Source: Gammaproteobacteria bacterium
Lineage (GTDB): Bacteria; Pseudomonadota; Gammaproteobacteria; JAUIAT01
Assembly (NCBI GenBank): GCA_030425295.1
Contig: JAUIAT010000004.1
Span: forward strand, 1 to 64,000
Length of the DNA stretch: 64,000 nucleotides
Reading direction: 5' to 3'
Positions 62,035 through 64,000 of the stretch are shown here, piece after piece. The notes beneath the pieces are model-generated. The model worked only from the letters and a program-made list of their open reading frames with translations. It did no database searches and was not told the DNA's origin. How positions within the stretch are numbered: the first letter of the stretch is position 1; the number at the start of each line of letters is the position of its first letter. The position numbers and the translations under genes were made by a program.

Positions 62035-64000
62035 TTAGGGGCTACAAGTTGAACTTGCACTTTCTCCATTACAGCAAGAATCATAAATCTCTTTCTGATT
62101 TGTTGTTATTATATTTTCAATTGTATTTTTACTATTTCTTCCTGGGGTAATTTCAATAATGATATCATCAAAACTATGCTCATTTTTTAATATATTGTCA
62201 TCATACAGACTCAGCAAATCATACAATTCACCTTTATAATAAACTGGAATATTAGGCACACAATTACCAAGCTTACAACAAATATAGTCATAGCTTTCTA
62301 TCCCTAATCTTTTAAAAGATTGCTGATAGGTTTCTTCTGCGCCACTGGAAATACCATTTATAAAATTCAATAGTTGTTTAGCATGTCTTGTTTTATTGTT
62401 TTTTAAATAATCTACTAATCTATCACATCCATCAAAGCCTATCTCTTCTTTTACTGTGGTAGTAGATGACTCATCTAAAATATTACTACTATATTTAGCA
62501 TCAATAGAATTATTTTCACGATAAAAAAAACTAATCTTATCTGTTTTATATTCACCACCTTTTTCAAAATATTTATAAATTGACTCTCTAGAAATTAAAT
62601 ATTCAATTTGGCGCTTAATATTTTTCGCAGGAGTAACATTCAACTTAATATTAAATCCTGAACGAGTTCGAGGATTTTGATAAACAGATCTATTACCACT
62701 CGCATCAAAAAAAGAACAAAAATCAAACAAACTACCATCAAGATAAACTGGAATATTTGGAATACAAAAACTTATCGGACAACACATCGAATCATCTTCT
62801 TCTATTTCCAATCTTTCAAAAGCTTGAGAGTATGTTTCTTTTCTACCCTCAATTATTTCATCAATAAAAACTGACATCTCTTTGGAGCAACAACTTTTCA
62901 GTTTATTCGCTGTCTTACAAAAAACTTTCCAATCGTCGTTACCATTATCTTTTTTATCAGATTCATTGGCAGAATTATTAAAACTCAAATTTACTAAATC
63001 ATTATAATTAATCTTAGAATAAGTTAGCTTACCACTAAAAAAATCAACTACCCTTTTAATATCTACAGATTTGTCAAAAAACATACTATACATATTGGTT
63101 CTAGCAATAAGCTTAATTTGTCTGGCATCTAGCCTAGCAAGATCGTTTCTACTTAATAATTTTGTAATAAACAAAATATTAAGCTTTAGTGCTTCATGAA
63201 TATTTATAGCCTTGCACCAAAGCAACTGATCAACATTTTTATTAAGGTTTTCAATATCATTTTCACTAAGATTAATAGTATCCTTAACCCCTAAAACCCT
63301 TTTATCATAAATAAGAGGGAAGATAGCCGGATGAACAATAGTCTTGACCCTAGAAACTTCAAAGTTATTCAACTCTTCACTACTAATAAGCTTACCAACA
63401 ACAAGCTTATTAAGCTTTAGTGCTTCATTAATATTTATAGCTTTGCACCAAAGCAACTGATAAATATTTTCATCAAACTCAGATAGACTACTAAGGTATT
63501 GAAGCTCGTTCATACTAAGCTTAAGAATATCACCCTTAATATCTAAAATTCTTTTTTCATAAATAAGGGAGAAAACAGATTCATGAGCAAAAGCTTTAAT
63601 CATGGGAACCCTAAAGGCAGATACTTCGGAAATTTTTAAAACCCCCTCAAGAATCAATTTATTAATCTTAAATAGCTGCTCAGGAATAATACGGTTTAGG
63701 ATCAAAAGAATAACAAAATGAGGCTCTTTTATAGCATTTAGTTTTTCTTGAGTAAGATTAATTAAGTCATAAACTTTAACGTCCCAATCACGACAATATC
63801 TAAAATATGCAGGATGACTTATAAGATTTATATTTTTCAAGCTTAACTTAACTGCCTCATTAACACTCAACAAACCTAAGTTGATAAAACCATAAATGCA
63901 AGGCCTAGAAATAATATTTAATCCATCATCTGTAATATTGATTGCATCGTGAATACTTATATGATTTTTCCCAATTAGCCGGCTAATGTAAGGATTACTA
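62035..64000 (-). CDS. Helical-repeat protein with two U-box-like domains, 5' end beyond the right edge
   Basis: The frame is open from the stop at 62035 through 64000, so the N-terminus is missing; no start is assigned (a TTG at 63873 is only one of several internal candidates). The first half is made of repeating helical units of about 75 residues (QLLWCKAININEALKLNKLV; QLLWCKAINIHEALKLNILF). Near 62785-62596 a U-box-like domain reads CCPISFCIPNIPVYLDGSLF, then NPRTRSGF, then TPAKNIKRQIEYLI. A second near 62285-62110 reads ICCKLGNCVPNIPVYYKG, then TPGRNSKNTIENII but lacks the NP-TR motif. U-boxes recruit ubiquitin-loading enzymes in eukaryotes; bacterial ones are effectors such as Legionella LubX. 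The assignment is by motif pattern only. Confidence 0.6.
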   Translation of the reverse strand, partial: SNPYISRLIGKNHISIHDAINITDDGLNIISRPCIYGFINLGLLSVNEAVKLSLKNINLISHPAYFRYCRDWDVKVYDLINLTQEKLNAIKEPHFVILLILNRIIPEQLFKINKLILEGVLKISEVSAFRVPMIKAFAHESVFSLIYEKRILDIKGDILKLSMNELQYLSSLSEFDENIYQLLWCKAININEALKLNKLVVGKLISSEELNNFEVSRVKTIVHPAIFPLIYDKRVLGVKDTINLSENDIENLNKNVDQLLWCKAINIHEALKLNILFITKLLSRNDLARLDARQIKLIARTNMYSMFFDKSVDIKRVVDFFSGKLTYSKINYNDLVNLSFNNSANESDKKDNGNDDWKVFCKTANKLKSCCSKEMSVFIDEIIEGRKETYSQAFERLEIEEDDSMCCPISFCIPNIPVYLDGSLFDFCSFFDASGNRSVYQNPRTRSGFNIKLNVTPAKNIKRQIEYLISRESIYKYFEKGGEYKTDKISFFYRENNSIDAKYSSNILDESSTTTVKEEIGFDGCDRLVDYLKNNKTRHAKQLLNFINGISSGAEETYQQSFKRLGIESYDYICCKLGNCVPNIPVYYKGELYDLLSLYDDNILKNEHSFDDIIIEITPGRNSKNTIENIITTNQKEIYDSCCNGESASSTCSP

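Overview
The window comes from an AT-rich gammaproteobacterial chromosome. The housekeeping genes (smc, ligA, ileS-lspA, smpB, mlaA, long-form queF, a GDH-180 type glutamate dehydrogenase) are of gammaproteobacterial or proteobacterial type. The accessory genes look like those of a host-associated, probably intracellular member of the Legionellales/Coxiellaceae-like bacteria: OPR repeats, U-box-like domains, a transglutaminase-like candidate and a giant Rhs protein. The assignment is inference; no 16S gene is present.

Layout. 1-687 is the 5' part of an octatricopeptide-repeat (OPR) gene running off the left edge. 1189-5218 holds a duplicated glycine-rich membrane protein and an Atg22-like MFS transporter. 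5223-13031 holds ligA, smc, a delta-9-type desaturase and an EamA transporter. 13484-17191 holds an AhpD-like protein, a CDP-alcohol phosphatidyltransferase whose 3' end lies in a small inverted-repeat element, a broken flavoprotein disulfide reductase next to a TVP38 protein, and two secreted proteins. 17253-22727 is a proteolysis and envelope-stress block (Lon-like protease, trypsin-like protease, LemA, HtpX) ending in tRNA-Arg(CCT). 22864-24139 encodes a beta-barrel and a PEGA-like protein.

24334-39673 is a polymorphic toxin locus: one 4344-residue Rhs/YD-repeat gene, its cognate small downstream gene, then a decayed copy of the Rhs tail, a second toxin tip, a second immunity candidate and a further Rhs fragment. 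The 285-base block shared by both tips gives a substrate for tip exchange. 40016-59217 returns to core functions (queF, a kinase-like protein, a Cu-type P-ATPase, an RRM protein, smpB, prolyl aminopeptidase, mlaA, GDH, ileS-lspA, a Kef-type antiporter). 59651-64000 is a second accessory patch: a coiled-coil protein, a Cys-His-Asp enzyme candidate, tRNA-Thr(TGT), and a large helical-repeat protein with two U-box-like domains that runs off the right edge.

Small non-coding repeats punctuate most of the larger gaps. One palindromic family (core CCGCGGTCAAGCCGCGG-like) occurs at five places, one copy inside an element with 17-base terminal inverted repeats. A second palindromic family occurs twice, and two further inverted-repeat elements lie against the 3' ends of smc and of the phosphatidyltransferase gene. 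Together with the pseudogenes they suggest a genome with many small repeats and ongoing gene decay.
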